Shown here piece by piece: positions 61,386-64,000 of a stretch of 64,000 nucleotides of DNA. The DNA is from Vombatus ursinus (taxonomy: Eukaryota; Chordata; Mammalia; Diprotodontia; Vombatidae), in the NCBI RefSeq assembly GCF_900497805.2, contig NW_020954585.1, forward strand, positions 45,357,631 to 45,421,630, given 5' to 3'. Made by a program: the position numbers and the translations under genes. The notes below the pieces were generated by a model, which did no database searches, had not been told where the DNA came from, and saw nothing but the letters and a program-made list of their open reading frames with translations. Numbering within the stretch: the first letter of the stretch is position 1; each line of letters opens with the position of its first letter.

Positions 61386-62840
61386 AGGCAGCTGAGTAAG
61401 AAGGGACAAGGATGACAACTATATTCAGCTTCCTCTCAAACCACTTAAAAAAAACAATAAATCACAACATAGGAAACAGAAAATCGACAAGAGGAGATGA
61501 ATGAAAATCTGAAAACTAACCTTAGTAGCCGCCTCATTTTGAGTTTACTTTCTTGAAAAAACATTGTTCCCCACTGAGATTTTTCAATTTAGATGCTTTA
61601 ATTTGTTTTTCATTGGTGTCCAATGTACTTAAGTCAGGATGTTTTGATTAGAAATGGTGATGAAGATTGTATTCCTTCAGAATGGCTATTACTTCAGCAA
61701 ACAAGGCACAATATTTTGTCTCTCATGTAAGTAAACAAGTATCTATTTATCCACTCCAGATTAAATACTCTATGTTCTGATTCAATCTTCCATTTCTTTT
61801 TATCACTCATTTTACAAAGTCATCCCAAAAACTTAAATGCTTGAACCACAGAATCTCCACAGCAACTGCTCACATACAAAAAAATACTGAACTGAGTGTG
61901 TGACCTTGGAGAGAATGCTAGACACTCGTAACCTGGAGGACAGCTGCGCAGCGAGGGAGGGGAGGAAGCCCTCGAGTTGTTACCACTCATCACATAGCAG
62001 GCGTCAGCTGCATTGGTATGTGGCTGCACTCACTTTGTCCCTGTTCAATTCCAGTAACAACTGAAAACACAGCTCCTCTCAGACTAGAGACAAGCTGACA
62101 ATGGTTGGTTGCTGCACGTCACGTGACAAGCAGGAGAGAGTGCGCAGTGGCAACTCACCCACCAAGTTACATGATGAGCACAATAGTGACTAGTGGAAGG
62201 CCTAGAACAAAGCATTCATTACATCTTTACTTTCTTTTACGTCCTCTCCATTTTTCACGGGCTGCCCAAAATTCTTTGACCAGGCGAATGTTGTGCTAGG
62301 GATGCAGTATTATCTAGAGAGAACTAGGCCTTAATGAGAACAAATAAAATGGAAGGAGTGTGGGATAGAGAGATCTGGCAAAAAGAGAAGTTTGTTCAAC
62401 AGGATTCCAGACAACACAGTGGAAGAATCAAAGTGGGACATGTGTGGAGTAAGGTGGAGGAGGATGTGGATAAGACAAGAGGTAGAGGTTGGGGATAATT
62501 TGCTCTTGTGTGTCTGGTGTTTGAGTAATACAAGGATAGAGAAAGTAACAGGTGGTAAGAGTTTGCTATCCATAGGGTTAATCATTATGATAGCAAATGA
62601 ATTAATAATGCTCATGGTCTTCAAGAGATGCTGTTACCAGTCAAGAACCAGGGTCATAATGCTTCAGTCACTCCCACCTGCTCTTCCATTCTGTGAGGGA
62701 CCAGGTGACTGGTCCTCCAGCTGCAGAAGGCCATGGGCACAATCTGGCCAATAAAAGAAAGAGAATCTCAAGGGGAAAATGAAAAAAAAAAGGTAGAAAT
62801 GAAGATTCTAGCACCATAAGATCTGAAACCTAATTTTAAG
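61386..62840. other. Unassigned intergenic sequence with a small CpG-containing patch
   Basis: No recognised repeat. Positions 61,890-62,160 hold roughly eight CpGs and the palindrome TCACGTGA at 62,119-62,126, unusual for this AT-rich window. ORFs on both strands here have no homology I know. Confidence 0.4.
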
Positions 62841-63233
62841 TAGTAGTCATCAAAACTATTTTGTACGGGTTAAAAAACCAAAAAGTTAATCAGTGAAATA
62901 AATTAAGTGAGCAAGACCCATAAGCAATCAAACAGAGTAGCCTAGTGTTTGGTAAACCCAAGAATGTGAACCACTGGATTAAGGAATTAGTACCTATTTA
63001 ACAGGAATTGATAGCAAAACTGACAAGCATTTAGGCAAAAATCAAGATTAGACCAACAGCTTACCATATATCACAAGAGGCTTGGAAATGGATATAAACC
63101 TAAATATAAAAGGTCATATTTTTATAAGTAGAAGAAAATAAAAAGGTGCTAGGGAGAAATTAGTAACCAAAAAAAGCTATGAAAGTGATCACAATGAAAT
63201 AGTTTTGATTATATAAAATTTTAAAAGTTTTTT

Positions 63234-63376
63234 GTTTTTTTAGGCAATTGGGGTTAAGTCACCTGCCCAGGGTCACAGCTACTAAGTGCCAAGTGTTTGA
63301 TCTGAGGCCAGACTTGAACTCAGGTCCTCCTGACTCCAGGGCCAGTGCTCTATCCACTGCACCACCTAGCGGCCCC
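63234..63376 (-). mobile_element. tRNA SINE (WSINE1-like), antisense, inside L1
   Basis: Poly-T head, 'ggggttaagtcacctgccca', 'ctctatccactgcaccacct'. Flanks AAAATTTTAAAAGTTTTT and AAAATTTAAAAAGTTTTT are a near-perfect target-site duplication within L1 ORF2. Confidence 0.88.
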
Positions 63377-63499
63377 AAAATTTAAAAAGTTTTTGCACAA
63401 ACAAAATCACTAGTTAGAATAAGATAAATGATACATGGGAGGAAATATTACCAGCAAATATCTCTGGTAAAGCTCTGGTTGGTTGATCGCCAAGCTATA

Positions 63500-63740
63500 G
63501 GAAAGTCAGATGGCATAGCATATAAAGAGCTGGCCTCAGAGTCAAGAAAACCTATGACCCAGAACCACTGCCTTAAACTCTTACTGGCTAGATGATAAGT
63601 TGTCACTTAACTTTTAAGTGTCCCTAAGCAACTCTCTCAAACTATAAATTGCAAAACAGTTGCTATACTTCATTGGTAGAGAGAATTTCTTTCCCAGGAG
63701 TCCACTACACTGAGGAAATCACAGGTCCAGTTCCATATCT
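63500..63740 (+). mobile_element. Marsupial tRNA SINE, sense, inside L1
   Basis: 'gatggcatagcatataaaga', 'ctggcctcagagtcaagaaa', then 'tgaggaaatcacaggtccag'. Same family as the split SINE at 8,365-8,770. Confidence 0.7.
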
Positions 63741-64000
63741 TAGACACCTAGGATATTGATACAAATATAATCTAGGGAAATAGTCCAAGAATATAAAAGA
63801 CAGCTTTTAAAAGAAGAAATACTACCAATAACCACATGAAAGAATGCTCCTAGTCACTAATAAGAAACAAAAATTAAAACCACTCCAAGGTTTTACCCCA
63901 CACCCATCCAATTTACAAAGATAGTGAAAGACAAAAATTGTAATTTGTAAATGTTAGGATTTTAGTACGTGATGGGAATGAGGAGACAGGAACACTAACA

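Larger units (their letters stand above)
62845..64000 (+). mobile_element. L1 ORF2 region, sense, leaving the window
   Basis: 'aaacagagtagcctagtgtt', 'tagaccaacagcttaccata', 'tcaccaatccaatttac'-like and 'gtttttgcacaaacaaaatc' are in L1 ORF2 order. Two SINEs interrupt it at 63,234-63,376 and about 63,500-63,740. It is decayed and continues past the window end. Confidence 0.75.

Noticed and set aside
59360-64000. The 3' end of a convergent neighbour gene such as TRRAP
   Set aside because: In human the 3' flank of SMURF1 faces TRRAP, but no exon-like sequence of it was recognised on the minus strand here.

Overview
The window is vertebrate nuclear DNA, almost certainly from a marsupial. It carries one protein-coding gene on the + strand: SMURF1, a NEDD4-family HECT E3 ubiquitin ligase. 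Seventeen coding exons (called exons 2-18 here) lie between 17,468 and 55,862. Every intron is GT-AG and every junction keeps the reading frame. Together the exons encode 712 residues. With the 18 residues that a first exon upstream of the window should supply, the protein would be about 730 aa, against 731 for the human short isoform as I remember it. The order is C2 domain (exons 2-6), a Pro/Ser/Gln-rich linker (exon 7), two WW domains (exons 7-8 and 9), a helical linker (exon 10) and a HECT domain (exons 11-18) ending in the usual GFAVE tail.

Layout: 1-17,467 is the 3' part of intron 1, a mosaic of old repeats without a promoter-like CpG island or the start exon. 17,468-55,862 is the exon-intron body, with introns from 149 bp (intron 4) to about 11 kb (intron 11). 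55,863 to about 59,358 is a 3.5-kb 3' UTR with no interspersed repeats and a good AATAAA signal at its end. 59,360-64,000 is downstream intergenic sequence with SINEs, an L2 piece and the start of an L1 that leaves the window.

The repeats point to the host. There are many L2/CR1 fragments in both directions, one about 2.7 kb long with recognisable endonuclease and reverse transcriptase. There are L1 3' ends, MIR/THER-like SINEs, tRNA-derived SINEs starting GGGGCAGCTAGGTGGC with target-site duplications, SINEs with an RTE/BovB-like tail, and hAT-type elements. The abundant tRNA SINE resembles Australian marsupial WSINE1. I did not see the tail of the common South American opossum SINE, so an Australian marsupial is more likely. 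That inference rests on memory of the consensus sequences.

I found no undescribed system. The points most worth a second look are splicing-related: a duplicated branch-point segment just before the last exon, a tandem acceptor that would add or remove three residues at exon 17, a CA/CG microsatellite plus a perfect hairpin just upstream of that acceptor, an intron splitting the catalytic cysteine codon, and no visible copy of the human long-isoform exon.
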